Below, piece after piece: positions 27,062 through 36,090 of a DNA stretch of 64,000 nt. The notes under the pieces are model-generated. The model was not told the origin of the DNA and made no database searches. It worked only from the letters and a program-made list of their open reading frames with translations. Numbering within the stretch: position 1 is the stretch's first letter; the number at the start of each line of letters is the position of its first letter. Position numbers and translations under genes: made by a program. Source of the DNA: Terriglobales bacterium (GTDB lineage: Bacteria; Acidobacteriota; Terriglobia; Terriglobales; Acidobacteriaceae); NCBI GenBank assembly GCA_025934735.1, contig JAICWP010000017.1, forward strand, positions 27,339 through 91,338, given 5' to 3'.

Positions 27062-27345
27062 TGATTTCTCCCGGAACAGAAGAAGTATTTTGACGGATGG
27101 AGGGCAGAATTGTCTAACGCTATCGCGACGGAAACGGCCGCTGCGAACCAAAGCGTTCAGCACTCAGCATTCAGTACGTGCACGGTAGACAATTAGCACT
27201 TGGCACTTGCCCCTGAACTTCATTGCCGGCTTGAAGAGAATCGTGAATGGCTAAATGCTAATCGCTAGCTGCTCCCGGGCTGAGTGCTGACTGCTGATTG
27301 CTGAGCGCTTGCCAGATTCGCTAGAAGCCGCGTTTGGGAGAGTAC
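27062..27345. other. Gene-free stretch with degenerate TGCTGA-type repeats
   Basis: No gene is supported. The stretch is rich in short degenerate units such as CAGCACTCAGCATTCAGTA, TTAGCACTTGGCACTTG, GCTAAATGCTAATCGCTAG and TGAGTGCTGACTGCTGATTGCTGA. Similar scraps occur at 10408-10441. The fabH promoter should lie near the left part and the SRP RNA promoter near the right. Confidence 0.5.
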
Positions 27346-27360
27346 TGGTAAAATAGACTT

Positions 27361-27467
27361 GGTCAGGCATCGGTCCCACGCGACGCAATCCCGCCAACCC
27401 CGCCAGGTCCGGAAGGAAGCAACGGTAACGGGCTCGTGCGTGTGCAGTGGGTTCCCGGTGCCTGACT
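27361..27467 (+). ncRNA. ffs: Small SRP RNA (4.5S)
   Basis: The highly conserved apical domain CCAGGTCCGGAAGGAAGCAA is present at about 27402-27421, with the paired 5' (GTCAGGCA, 27362-27369) and 3' (TGCCTGAC, 27459-27466) ends closing a single hairpin of about 105 bases. This is the bacterial small-type signal recognition particle RNA, partner of Ffh in co-translational membrane targeting. TAAAAT at 27349-27354 is a plausible -10 box seven bases before the RNA start. Confidence 0.95.
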
Positions 27468-27573
27468 TCTTAGTTATGGGGCTGACAAGCTGGCTGGCTT
27501 TCCTAGCTGGCTAGCATCCTATGTGGCTTCATGGTCTGAAGCCGCGCAGGACGACGACCATTTCACTGACCAG

Positions 27574-27939
27574 CTATTCCGATGCCCCGGTGCAGGTATC
27601 GGAGACTTTATTGATGCTGGCCACGGAGAGGCTGCGTTCCGGACGGCTGAAGCTGCTGGCCGTCTGCTTTTCCTTGGGCGGGATTCGCTGCTCGAGGTTC
27701 CCCGTCACTTCCACTTGCTGGCCGTCAAAGCCGCTCAATTCCTTGTCGCAGCCCGTCAGCCTGTAAACGAGGTGGTTGTCGTCCACCAGACGGTATTGGC
27801 CGACGGCTCCGGTCAAGCAGCCGCGAACCGTCGCTTGGCTCCCATGGGACGCATTCGCAGAAGGAGTGTTTTGCTGCTGCTGGGCAGCAGCCCACGTCGT
27901 CAACACTGCAACTACGGCGAGCAGAAGTATCTTTCTCAT
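27574..27939 (-). CDS. Secreted DUF5818-like protein
   Basis: A 121-residue exported protein with a clear signal peptide (MRKILLLAVVAVLTTWAAAQ), a Gln/Asn-rich stretch, then a small beta domain: VRGCLTGAVGQYRLVDD, YRLTGCDKELSGFDGQQVEVTGNL. The pattern RGCL-G...Y-L.D...G..L....G..VEVTG resembles the DUF5818 family, seen mainly in acidobacteria. Two Cys may form a disulfide. The frame extends ten codons upstream of this ATG. The function is unknown. Confidence 0.75.
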   Translation of the reverse strand: MRKILLLAVVAVLTTWAAAQQQQNTPSANASHGSQATVRGCLTGAVGQYRLVDDNHLVYRLTGCDKELSGFDGQQVEVTGNLEQRIPPKEKQTASSFSRPERSLSVASINKVSDTCTGASE

Positions 27940-28026
27940 GGCCGATATTCCGCCATAAAGGTTAGACACTCCGGCTCAAACTTGCAAGAGCCGGAGTGTG
28001 CGGCCGATCAAACATCTTGTTGCGAG

Positions 28027-29247
28027 CTATTCGAAGCGCAGCGCTTCGATGGGATCGAGCCGTGCCGCTTTGCGCGCCGGATAGAAGCCAAAGAAAACGC
28101 CCACGCCGGCGGAGAAGATCACCGCCGCCACAATGGCCAGCGGCGAAACCAGCACCGCCCAGCCCAGCAGCTTGCTGATAATCAGCGAAGAGCCGACGCC
28201 GAATAAAATTCCGGCGGCGCCCCCCATTAGGCTGAGCACCACCGCTTCGATCAGGAACTGGCGCTGAACGTCCTCTTCGGTCGCGCCAATCGCCATGCGC
28301 ACGCCGATTTCGCGTGTGCGCTCGGTCACCGACACTAGCATGATGTTCATAATGCCGATGCCGCCCACGATCAGCGAAACCCCCGCGATCGAGGCGAGCA
28401 GCATGGTCATCACCCGCGAAGACTGATCCGCGAGTTGAGCCACGTCAGCCAGGTTACGCACCATGAAGTCGTCATCCTGGCCCTGCCGGATGCGGTGCCG
28501 GTCGCGCAACAGCCCGGTGATTTCCTGCTGCGCCGCATAGGTGGCGTCCTTGGAAACAGCGGAGACCACGATGTAGCGCAGCCAGGGCTCGCCCGTGAGC
28601 TTCTTCTGCAGCGTGGTAATGGGGACAAAGATCACGTCGTCCTGGTCCTGACCCATGGCGGCCGACTGCCCCTTCGCGCTGAGCACGCCCACAACTTTGA
28701 AGGGCAGCTTGGAGATGCGTACGGTCTGGCCGATGGGGTCCTCGGCGCCAAACAGGTTCTGGCGCACGCTCGCACCGATCACCGCCACATCCGCGGCGGA
28801 GGTCACATCGCTTTCCGTAAATGAAACACCCTCCTGCATCGGCCAGGAACGGATGTCAAAATACTGCGGCTCGGTGCCCTGGACGTTGGTGAACCAGTTG
28901 TCGGAACCGAACACAACCTGGGCGGTGGTGGCGCTGCCAGGCGCGGCTTCCTTCACCGCCGGAGCCTGCTGAACGATGGCCTTCATGTCGTCATACACCA
29001 GGGTTTTAGTCTGGCCCCAGCCCAGGCGCAGGCCGCCGCGATTCACCGTGCCGCTGGAAACGAAAAGCATATTGGAGCCCATGGCGGAAATCTGGTCCTG
29101 CACCTGCTTGCTGGCGCCCTGGCCCACGCCCACCATGGCGATGACCGCGCCCACGCCGATGATGATGCCCAGCATGGTCAGCGCGGAGCGCATCTTGTTG
29201 CGCGATAGAGCCCGCATTGCAATTCGCAAAATGGATATGAGATCCAT
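28027..29247 (-). CDS. MacB-type ABC exporter permease
   Basis: A 406-residue FtsX/MacB-family permease. An N-terminal helix (MRSALTMLGIIIGVGAVIAMV) is followed by a large periplasmic MacB-PCD domain (residues ~45-270). Three C-terminal helices follow, containing GGIGIMNIMLVSVTERTREIGVRMAIGA, the family signature. Unlike E. coli MacB, the ATPase is a separate gene just upstream (ten bases away). With the adaptor gene it forms a tripartite-type exporter operon of MacAB/LolCDE architecture. No outer-membrane TolC gene is nearby. Substrates of such systems include lipoproteins, peptides and macrolides. Confidence 0.9.
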   Translation of the reverse strand: MDLISILRIAMRALSRNKMRSALTMLGIIIGVGAVIAMVGVGQGASKQVQDQISAMGSNMLFVSSGTVNRGGLRLGWGQTKTLVYDDMKAIVQQAPAVKEAAPGSATTAQVVFGSDNWFTNVQGTEPQYFDIRSWPMQEGVSFTESDVTSAADVAVIGASVRQNLFGAEDPIGQTVRISKLPFKVVGVLSAKGQSAAMGQDQDDVIFVPITTLQKKLTGEPWLRYIVVSAVSKDATYAAQQEITGLLRDRHRIRQGQDDDFMVRNLADVAQLADQSSRVMTMLLASIAGVSLIVGGIGIMNIMLVSVTERTREIGVRMAIGATEEDVQRQFLIEAVVLSLMGGAAGILFGVGSSLIISKLLGWAVLVSPLAIVAAVIFSAGVGVFFGFYPARKAARLDPIEALRFE

Positions 29248-29257
29248 AAACGTCCTC

Positions 29258-30064
29258 TCAGTCCTCCACCGTGGGCAAGGTCTTCAGCATCTCAGCCGCG
29301 CGGGGGCGGTCCTTCACTGGCTCATCGCGGCGGATCTTGCCGTCGCGGAATACGATGGTGCGCTTGGCGAAGCGGGCAATGTCGGGCTCGTGGGTCACCA
29401 GTACAAGGGTGAGCCCGCCTTCATTCAGCGTTTGAAAAATCTGCATGATTTCTACCGAGGTGCGGCTGTCCAGGTTGCCGGTGGGCTCGTCCGCCAGCAA
29501 TATGGAGGGCCGGTTCACCAGGGCGCGAGCAATGGCCACGCGCTGCTGCTGGCCGCCGGACAGCTGCGATGGAAAATGCTCCATGCGGTCGCCTAAGCCC
29601 ACCAGTTGCAGCGATTCTTTCGCTCGCTGCAGCCGCTCCTCTTTAGGCAGGCGCGCGTACAGCGTGGGCAGCTCCACGTTTTCCAGAGCGGTGGTGCGCG
29701 AGAGCAGGTTGAATCCCTGGAACACGAAGCCCAATTTGCGGTTGCGAATCGCAGCCAGCGCCTTCTTGTCGAGTTGGGAAACGTCCGTGCCTTCGAGCAG
29801 GTAGCGCCCGCTGGAGGGCTTATCCAGGCACCCCAGCAGGTTCATGAAAGTGGACTTGCCGCTGCCGCTCGCTCCCATGATGGCGACAAACTCCCCGCCG
29901 GCAATCTCCACGCTCACCCCGCGCAGGGCGTGCACCTTGTTTTCACCCAGATCGTAGTACTTGTGCACGTCCTCAACGCGGATTACCGGCTGCTCGAGCG
30001 TCAAACCCTGAAGCTCCGCCAGCTTGGTGCGCGTAATCGCTCCGTTTTTAGTCACGGTGGCCAT
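29258..30064 (-). CDS. MacB/LolD-type ABC ATPase
   Basis: A 268-residue ATPase subunit. Walker A is [14 protein letters not shown], the signature [15 protein letters not shown], Walker [13 protein letters not shown], and the switch His lies in [12 protein letters not shown]. The Q-loop FVFQGFNLL and the [16 protein letters not shown] start are typical of the MacB/LolD subfamily. It overlaps the adaptor gene stop by one base, and the permease follows ten bases later, so all three are one operon. Confidence 0.92.
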   Translation of the reverse strand: MATVTKNGAITRTKLAELQGLTLEQPVIRVEDVHKYYDLGENKVHALRGVSVEIAGGEFVAIMGASGSGKSTFMNLLGCLDKPSSGRYLLEGTDVSQLDKKALAAIRNRKLGFVFQGFNLLSRTTALENVELPTLYARLPKEERLQRAKESLQLVGLGDRMEHFPSQLSGGQQQRVAIARALVNRPSILLADEPTGNLDSRTSVEIMQIFQTLNEGGLTLVLVTHEPDIARFAKRTIVFRDGKIRRDEPVKDRPRAAEMLKTLPTVED

Positions 30065-31404
30065 TAGCGCATCCTCGTCATTCCTGGCGCGAGCCCGCCG
30101 GACTTCTGGGTTGTGCTGACCGCGCCCGTGATCAGTTCATCTCCGGGCTGCAGGCTGCCCTTGAGCAGTTGCGCCACTTCTGTATCCGTGTGGTCGGTGA
30201 TGCCGGTGCGAACCAGTACCGGCTGCAGGGATTTGTCGCCGGCCAGCTTCCACACCACGCTCACGTCGTGGCGTGGTACGTGCGCTGCGGCATTGAGTGA
30301 GCTGCCGCTGGCTGCCTTGCTCGCACTTGCAGACCCGCTCGGCGCGGCACTCGACAGCTGATGAATCCCGTATTTTTCGTACACCGCCCGCAACTGCTCC
30401 GGTTTCATGTCGGGCTTGAAGCGCAGGGCAGTGTTGGGGACCTCAAGCACGTTCTGCGCGGTGGCTACGGGCACGCTGACGTAAGCCGTCATGCCCGGGA
30501 AAAGCTTCATCTGCGGGTTGTCGAAGGCGATCACCGTGTCGTAAGTGACCACGTTCTGCACCGTCGTGGGGTTCAGGCGTATCTGAACCACCTTCCCACG
30601 GAAGGCTTGGTTAGGATAAGCATCCACCGTAAACGTGGTTTCCTGGCCCACTTTGATGTTGCCCACATCGGACTCATCGGTCTGCGTGTCAACCTGCATC
30701 TTGGTGAGATCCTGGGCGATATTGAACAGCGTTGGCGCCTGCAGCGACGCAGCCACGGTCTGGCCAACGTCCACATTGCGGGCCACAACAATGCCGTCAA
30801 TGGGAGACCGGATAATGGTGTGGTCCAGGTTGGTTTTGGCCACCTGCACCGCAGCCGCTTTCAGGTTGACCTGAGCGGCCGCCTGTTTCACCTGCGCCTG
30901 GGCGGCAGCTACGGCCGCATTATTGCTATCAGCACTGGCCTTGGCCAGGTCGAATTGCTGGGCGCTGACAACTCCGTCCTTCACCAGAGCCGCGTTGCGG
31001 GCGTAATCCGCCTTGGTTTGCGCTGCCGACGCTTCGGCTTTCGTCAGGTCAGCCTGGGCCGAGGCCAGGATGGCGCGCGCATTCTGCAGGTCCGCTTCCG
31101 CCTGCAGCACCGCTCCCTGGAACAGCGACGGATCTAATAGGGCGATGACCTCGCCTTTTTTCACGCGCGAGTTGAAGTCGGCGTTGAGCTTGGAAATGGT
31201 CCCCGAAGCCTGGGACCCAACCTGCACCGTCGTCACCGCGTTGATGGTGCCGGTGGCCTGCACCACATCATTGATGGTGCCGGTCTGCGCCTTGGCGGTG
31301 AAATACTGGGCCTGGTCCTTGCGCCCGAACGTAAAAGCCGCCAGCAGGACGACCAACCCGATCGCGGTCAGCGAGAGAAGCCACTTGTTGCGTATGAGCT
31401 TCAT
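30064..31404 (-). CDS. MacA-type periplasmic adaptor (HlyD family)
   Basis: A 446-residue membrane-fusion protein. One N-terminal helix ([20 protein letters not shown]) anchors it. A lipoyl half-motif ([32 protein letters not shown]) is followed by a long alpha hairpin rich in Ala and Gln (residues ~100-190), the second lipoyl half ([22 protein letters not shown]) and beta-barrel/MP domains. An Ala/Ser-rich insert near residue 350 is unusual. It is first in the macA-like operon. A Cpx-type box pair lies 77 bases before its ATG. Confidence 0.9.
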   Translation of the reverse strand: MKLIRNKWLLSLTAIGLVVLLAAFTFGRKDQAQYFTAKAQTGTINDVVQATGTINAVTTVQVGSQASGTISKLNADFNSRVKKGEVIALLDPSLFQGAVLQAEADLQNARAILASAQADLTKAEASAAQTKADYARNAALVKDGVVSAQQFDLAKASADSNNAAVAAAQAQVKQAAAQVNLKAAAVQVAKTNLDHTIIRSPIDGIVVARNVDVGQTVAASLQAPTLFNIAQDLTKMQVDTQTDESDVGNIKVGQETTFTVDAYPNQAFRGKVVQIRLNPTTVQNVVTYDTVIAFDNPQMKLFPGMTAYVSVPVATAQNVLEVPNTALRFKPDMKPEQLRAVYEKYGIHQLSSAAPSGSASASKAASGSSLNAAAHVPRHDVSVVWKLAGDKSLQPVLVRTGITDHTDTEVAQLLKGSLQPGDELITGAVSTTQKSGGLAPGMTRMR

Positions 31405-31458
31405 GGAAATGTTCCTTCTTTCTCCTAACCATTTGATCCCTGGGCACTCCCGCCTGGC

Positions 31459-31495
31459 GTAAAGAGTCAGTCACGACGGGGTAAAAAATTGTAAA
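31459..31495 (-). promoter_or_regulatory. CpxR-box-like sites upstream of the MacAB-type operon
   Basis: GTAAA at 31481-31485 and 31491-31495 are separated by exactly five bases, the GTAAA-N5-GTAAA consensus of CpxR in enterobacteria. A third GTAAA lies at 31459. The arrangement GTAAAGAGTC..GTCA...GGTAAA...TTGTAAAGA is repeated at 32082-32117. The boxes read in plus orientation while the controlled operon reads minus. Confidence 0.62.
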
Positions 31496-31533
31496 GACCA
31501 GCCGGCCGGAGGCCATCCAGTCGGCTGCTCCCG

Positions 31534-32022
31534 TTATTGGCCTTGAGGCTGGCTCTGCGAGCCGCTCCCCAGCCACTTCTGCATGTGCTCCAGCCGGCGT
31601 TGCTGCATCTGGTCGAACTTGGTCCGCTGTTCAGGAGTAAGCAGGGTGTAGATCTTGGACTGCAACTCCTGTCGGGCCACGATCAAATTGGCCAGCGTCT
31701 GCCCTTGCTGGTTGGCGATGGCTTGCACCTTGGCCGCGTCGAATTGGCCATTCTGGGTGGCAGTCAGCATCTGCGCCCGTTGCGAGGCCATTTGCTGCAT
31801 CAGCCCCTTCAGGGCGGGACGTTGCGCTTCCACCAGTGATTTCACCTGCTGCTGCTGGGCGTCGTTCAGGTCCAGCGCCCGGGTCAGATGGGCGATGCGC
31901 CGGTTCAGGAAGTCACCCCCGTGCCAATGCCCACCCTTGCCGGCCAAACTCTGGCCCAGAGCGGCAACTCCAACCACCACCAGGAGTGCAGCCAGGCCGA
32001 CTACAATGCGCTTGCGATTCAT
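31534..32022 (-). CDS. Spy/CpxP-like periplasmic chaperone (LTxxQ family)
   Basis: A 162-residue exported protein with an N-terminal signal (IVVGLAALLVVVGVAALGQSLAG). The mature part is all helical and rich in Gln and Leu, with two degenerate LTxxQ motifs (LDLNDAQQQQV and LLTPEQRTKFDQMQQRR). CpxP and Spy in Proteobacteria share this fold; CpxP restrains the CpxA sensor and Spy chaperones unfolded proteins. Here it is divergent from the CpxR/CpxA-like pair and precedes the MacAB-type operon on the same strand. CpxR-like boxes lie 60-95 bases upstream. Confidence 0.82.
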   Translation of the reverse strand: MNRKRIVVGLAALLVVVGVAALGQSLAGKGGHWHGGDFLNRRIAHLTRALDLNDAQQQQVKSLVEAQRPALKGLMQQMASQRAQMLTATQNGQFDAAKVQAIANQQGQTLANLIVARQELQSKIYTLLTPEQRTKFDQMQQRRLEHMQKWLGSGSQSQPQGQ

Positions 32023-32081
32023 CTAGAAACCTCCATAAAGGTCTTGCTAATTAGGTAAACACGGGTGGCAGGCGGGAAGGG

Positions 32082-32117
32082 GTAAAGAGTCGGTCAAAGC
32101 CGGTAAATTTTTGTAAA
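32082..32117. promoter_or_regulatory. CpxR-box-like sites in the divergent spy/cpxR control region
   Basis: GTAAA at 32103-32107 and 32113-32117 are separated by exactly five bases (TTTTT). Another GTAAA occurs at 32082 and one at 32055. The set lies between the Spy-like start (32022) and the response-regulator start (32182), suited to autoregulation of both. It aligns with the sites at 31459-31495. Confidence 0.65.
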
Positions 32118-32181
32118 GAAAGGCTTACACTTCTTTACGTTGCAGGGGCCCGTACTTGATGTAGAAAAGGAAACGAGGCCA

Positions 32182-32883
32182 ATGGACCGCGTGCTGGTAG
32201 TGGATGATGACGTGGAGTTGTGCGAGCTGGTGAAGGAGTTCCTCGAGCCTGAGGGGCTGCAGGTGGAAGCCGTGCATAACGGCATCCGCGGGCTGGAGCG
32301 GGCGCTCACCGGAGAGCACGCGCTGGTGGTGCTCGACGTCATGCTGCCGGGGATGAACGGACTTGACGTGCTGCGCAAGTTGCGCGCCTCCTCCTCGGTC
32401 CCGGTGCTGCTGCTCACGGCGCGCGGGCAGGACGTGGATCGAATCGTCGGCCTGGAACTGGGCGCGGACGATTACCTGCCCAAGCCTTTCAACCCGCGCG
32501 AACTGGTGGCGCGCATTCGAGCCATTTTGCGGCGCACGCGGAGCGAAGCGGGAGAACGGCAGACGCCGCAAACCAGCGTGCACGTGGGCGATGTGGAGCT
32601 CAATCCCGCAACGCGCACCGTCCTGCGCGGCGGCGAAGCGGTGGACCTGACCGCGGTCGAGTTCAACCTGCTCGATGTGCTGCTGCGCGAAGCGGGGCGC
32701 GTGGTCACGCGCGATGAACTGGCCAAGATCGCGCTGGGCCGGCTGTTTTCCCCCTACGACCGCAGCATCGACATGCACATCAGCAAGTTGCGCAAGAAGC
32801 TGGGGGAGGACGGCAAAGGAGGGGAACGCATCAAAACCGTACGCGGGGTAGGATACATTTACGCCGCGCCTACGGGCGATTGA
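32182..32883 (+). CDS. CpxR-like OmpR-family response regulator
   Basis: A 233-residue transcription factor. The receiver domain has the acidic pocket LVVDDD, phosphoacceptor Asp in VVLDVMLPGMNG, Thr in LLTARG and Lys in DYLPKPFNPRELVARIRAILRR. This last stretch, with GLELGADDYLPKPF, is very close to E. coli CpxR. The C-terminal winged helix (LTAVEFNLLDVLL, DRSIDMHISKLRKKLGED, IKTVRGVGYIY) is OmpR-type. ATG at 32182 has GAGG upstream; the frame extends 14 codons further. It is followed six bases later by its sensor kinase. It probably binds the GTAAA boxes just upstream. Confidence 0.92.
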   Translation: MDRVLVVDDDVELCELVKEFLEPEGLQVEAVHNGIRGLERALTGEHALVVLDVMLPGMNGLDVLRKLRASSSVPVLLLTARGQDVDRIVGLELGADDYLPKPFNPRELVARIRAILRRTRSEAGERQTPQTSVHVGDVELNPATRTVLRGGEAVDLTAVEFNLLDVLLREAGRVVTRDELAKIALGRLFSPYDRSIDMHISKLRKKLGEDGKGGERIKTVRGVGYIYAAPTGD

Positions 32884-32889
32884 AAGGCC

Positions 32890-34296
32890 ATGCGGAGCAT
32901 CTTCCTCAAAATTTTCCTTTCTTTCTGGCTGACCCAGGCGCTCTTCCTGGTGCTGGCCCTGGTGCTCGCCGAGCGCCCCACCGAGCGGGTCATCATGCGC
33001 TGGCACTCGCTGACGGCCGACGCTCTCAAGCTCTACGACCAGAATGGCATCGCATTTCTAGAGAAAGGGCAGCCGGAAAAAGCGACCGCCTACCTGCAAG
33101 ATCTCGAACACAGTGCTGATGTGCAGTTTTTCTGGTTTGATTCCCACGGCAAAAAGCTCTTCGGCGAAGCAGAGGTTCCGCCCAAGGTGCGGCAGCTGGC
33201 GCTGCACGTAAGCCGCACCGGCCAGCAAGAATTCGTTCCCACACAAAGAGCAACTCTGGGCGGCCAAGTGGCTGTAGCCAGCAACGGCGAGCGTTATGTA
33301 TTGGTGGCCCAGATCCTCCGCGGCCACGGCCCCTTCGCCTTGCGCCGCACTACCGAGGAATTCATCACCCGGCTGGGACTCGCCATCCTGGTGACGGGAT
33401 TCGTTTGCTTCTGGCTGGCGCGTTACCTCACCGGACCCATCGTTCGCCTGCGCGCCGCCACCCATCAACTGGCGAGCGGCAACCTGGGAGCGCGCGCCGC
33501 CGAGACCAAGCGCACCGACGAACTCGCCGAACTGATACACGATTTCAACCGCATGGCGGAGCGATTGGAAGCGCTCCTGAATTCGCAGAAACAGCTCATC
33601 AGCGATATCTCACACGAGTTGCGCTCGCCGCTGGCTCGCCTGAACGTGGCTCTCGGCCTGGCGCGGCAACGCTCGAACGCGGATTCCGCCAAAGTTCTGG
33701 ACCGCATCGAACTGGAAGCCGACCGGCTCAACGAGATGATAGGCAAGCTGCTGACGTTGGCCCGGCTGGAAAGCGGTGAGCCGCCGGAGGAGCATGCGGT
33801 GGTCCACATTCCTGACCTGCTGCAGGAAGTGGTGGCCGATGCCGACTTCGAGGCCCGCAGCCGCAATTGCGGGGTCAAGCTTCTGCAGGCCGATGACTGC
33901 ACCACTCAGGGCAATCCCGGACTGCTCCGCAGCGCTATCGAAAACGTGGTGCGTAACGCGGTGCGCTACACCGCTCCCGTCAGCGAAGTGGAGATCCGCC
34001 TGAGTTGCCGCACTCAGAACGGAGCCGGATCGCAGGCCGTCATTTCCGTGCGCGACCATGGTCCGGGCGTCCCCGACCAGGAGATCAGCAATCTCTTCCG
34101 TCCCTTCTACCGCCTGGATGCGGCCCGAGAGCGCCAAACCGGCGGGACGGGGCTGGGCCTGGCCATTGCCGAGCGCGCCGTCCGCCTGCATCAGGGAACT
34201 ATCACTGCGCGCAATGCCCAGGGCGGCGGCCTCGAGGTCGAAATCCGCCTCCCGGCTACCCCCGTCCCTTCTCCCGCCATGGTCGCCCAGATATAA
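32890..34296 (+). CDS. CpxA-like sensor histidine kinase
   Basis: A 468-residue inner-membrane kinase. The first helix is about residues 5-27 (IFLKIFLSFWLTQALFLVLALVL), then a periplasmic domain of about 130 residues and a second helix (LGLAILVTGFVCFWLARYL). The HAMP domain follows (GPIVRLRAATHQLASGNLGAR), then HisKA with the phospho-His in SDISHELRSPLARLN, and a HATPase with NVVRNAVRY, DHGPGVP and GGTGLGLAIAERAV. The order and the RTDELAELIHDFNRMAERLE linker resemble CpxA. It is paired with the preceding regulator. Confidence 0.92.
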   Translation: MRSIFLKIFLSFWLTQALFLVLALVLAERPTERVIMRWHSLTADALKLYDQNGIAFLEKGQPEKATAYLQDLEHSADVQFFWFDSHGKKLFGEAEVPPKVRQLALHVSRTGQQEFVPTQRATLGGQVAVASNGERYVLVAQILRGHGPFALRRTTEEFITRLGLAILVTGFVCFWLARYLTGPIVRLRAATHQLASGNLGARAAETKRTDELAELIHDFNRMAERLEALLNSQKQLISDISHELRSPLARLNVALGLARQRSNADSAKVLDRIELEADRLNEMIGKLLTLARLESGEPPEEHAVVHIPDLLQEVVADADFEARSRNCGVKLLQADDCTTQGNPGLLRSAIENVVRNAVRYTAPVSEVEIRLSCRTQNGAGSQAVISVRDHGPGVPDQEISNLFRPFYRLDAARERQTGGTGLGLAIAERAVRLHQGTITARNAQGGGLEVEIRLPATPVPSPAMVAQI

Positions 34297-34403
34297 TTCT
34301 GCTCAGCTTACGAAACCCTTCCCGCGGTTGCCTCATCCAAACAGGGCTGAGGCTCTTACAGTGATCTGGGGCGCGAAACTGTGGCTCCAGTCCGGCATAT
34401 CCC

Positions 34404-36017
34404 ATGGCAGCTAACAGTCGACGCTCTTTCTTCCTGGTGCTTTCCGTATTGCTGGCCTGCGGTGTTCTGGGAGCGCTGTTTGGACAATCTCCCACTCTGA
34501 ATTCCTCCGGTGAATCCCAAATCAGCAATAGTTTGCACACCTTCACTCAGGCCTACAACATCGTCGAGCAGAATTATGCCGAGCCGGTAAGTCCCGACAA
34601 AGCGATCTACGACGGTGCGATTCCCGGCATGCTGCGCGTGCTCGATCCCCACTCCACCTTCTTCGATCCCAAGGCCTACGCCATGCTCAAGGAGTCGCAG
34701 AGTGGGAAGTACTACGGCATCGGCATGACCATTGGCCCGCGCAACAACCACATTGTGGTGATTGCACCCTTTGCCGGCACACCTGCCTACAAGGCTGGTG
34801 TCCGCCCGGGCGATGTGATCGTGGCGGTCAATGGCAAGCCCACTGACAACATGAGCACCGAAGAAGTGGCCGAGTTGGTGCGTGGACCCAAGGGCACCAC
34901 CGTGACTCTGACCATTCTGCGCGAAGGCGAGCCCAAGCCGCTGCAGTTCACCGTGGAGCGGGCTGAGATTCCGCATTACAGCGTGGATCTTCACTTCCTG
35001 CTGCACCCAGGAATCGGCTACCTGCATGTGGCTTCCTTCGACGAGACCACGGATGACGAGGTGCAGAACGCGCTCAGCCAGTTCGGGAGCCTGCAAGGCT
35101 TGGTGCTCGATTTGCGTCAGGATCCGGGCGGACTGCTCAATGCCGCCGTCGGGGTCGCTGGACAGTTCCTTCCCAAAGGAGACGTGGTGGTCTCCCAGGC
35201 CGGCCGGGCCTCGCCGGAAAAGGTTTATCGAGCTACGCGGGGCGAAGACGGCAAGCCCTACCCCATCGTCGTTCTGGTGGATCGCGGCACCGCTTCCGGC
35301 GCTGAAATCGTGGCCGGTGCTATTCAGGACCATGACCGCGGGCTGGTCGCCGGCGAAAACACCTTCGGCAAGGGCCTCGTGCAGACTGTATTCCCCCTGT
35401 CGCAGGATACCGGCCTGGCCCTGACCACGGCCAAGTACTACACTCCCAGCGGCCGCCTGATTCAGCGCAACTATAGCGGTGTGTCGCTCTACGATTATTA
35501 CTTCGAGCGCGAGAACAACAGCAGCAATGCCGGCCGTGAGATGAAGTATACCGACAGCGGCCGCCCGGTTTATGGCGGCGACGGCATTACTCCCGATGTG
35601 AAGATCCCTCCGCCCAAGCACAATCCGTTCCAGGACACGCTGCTGGTGCACTACACGTTTTTTAACTTTGCCCAGGACTACCTGCAGCACCATCACCTGG
35701 CTCAGAATTTCCAGGTGACCGACCAGGTAATGCAGGATTTCCGTAACTTCCTCAACCGGCAGAATGTGGCCTACTCCGAGGCGGACCTGGCGCAGAACCT
35801 GGATTGGGTGAAGTGGAACCTGCGCAGCGAGTTGTTCACCGATGCGTTCGGGATGGAAGCCGGTTTAAAGGTCCATGCCGAGGCCGATCCCGAGGTGGTC
35901 CAGGCGCTGCAGTTACTGCCCCAGGCCAGGCAACTGGCGCAAAATGCACGCCGCATCATCGCCGAACGCAAGACTGCGGCCAGTTTGCAGCATGAGCACG
36001 CGGCGGTTCACCAGTAA
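34404..36017 (+). CDS. CtpA-like S41 carboxyl-terminal processing protease
   Basis: A 537-residue exported protease. A signal segment (SFFLVLSVLLACGVLGALFG) is followed by a helical region (HTFTQAYNIVEQNYAEPV) and a PDZ domain (GIGMTIG, APFAGTPAYKAGVRPGDVIVAVNG). The S41 domain follows, with LVLDLRQDPGG, catalytic Ser in DRGTASGAEIVAGA and Lys in GENTFGKGLVQT. A ~140-residue C-terminal extension contains many His/Gln residues (YLQHHHLAQNFQV). It cleaves C-termini of periplasmic proteins. It stands alone, 107 bases after the CpxA-like kinase, and may belong to the same envelope quality-control neighbourhood. Confidence 0.92.
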   Translation: MAANSRRSFFLVLSVLLACGVLGALFGQSPTLNSSGESQISNSLHTFTQAYNIVEQNYAEPVSPDKAIYDGAIPGMLRVLDPHSTFFDPKAYAMLKESQSGKYYGIGMTIGPRNNHIVVIAPFAGTPAYKAGVRPGDVIVAVNGKPTDNMSTEEVAELVRGPKGTTVTLTILREGEPKPLQFTVERAEIPHYSVDLHFLLHPGIGYLHVASFDETTDDEVQNALSQFGSLQGLVLDLRQDPGGLLNAAVGVAGQFLPKGDVVVSQAGRASPEKVYRATRGEDGKPYPIVVLVDRGTASGAEIVAGAIQDHDRGLVAGENTFGKGLVQTVFPLSQDTGLALTTAKYYTPSGRLIQRNYSGVSLYDYYFERENNSSNAGREMKYTDSGRPVYGGDGITPDVKIPPPKHNPFQDTLLVHYTFFNFAQDYLQHHHLAQNFQVTDQVMQDFRNFLNRQNVAYSEADLAQNLDWVKWNLRSELFTDAFGMEAGLKVHAEADPEVVQALQLLPQARQLAQNARRIIAERKTAASLQHEHAAVHQ

Positions 36018-36090
36018 GGATTGCAGGTAGAGTTGCGTCAGCCCCGAAGGAATGCACTCCCATCCGAATCACGGATGGGAGAACCAGCCG

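Noticed and set aside
34356..35696. 446-codon minus-strand frame opposite the S41 protease
   Set aside because: The plus strand encodes PDZ and S41 motifs; the antisense frame has none.
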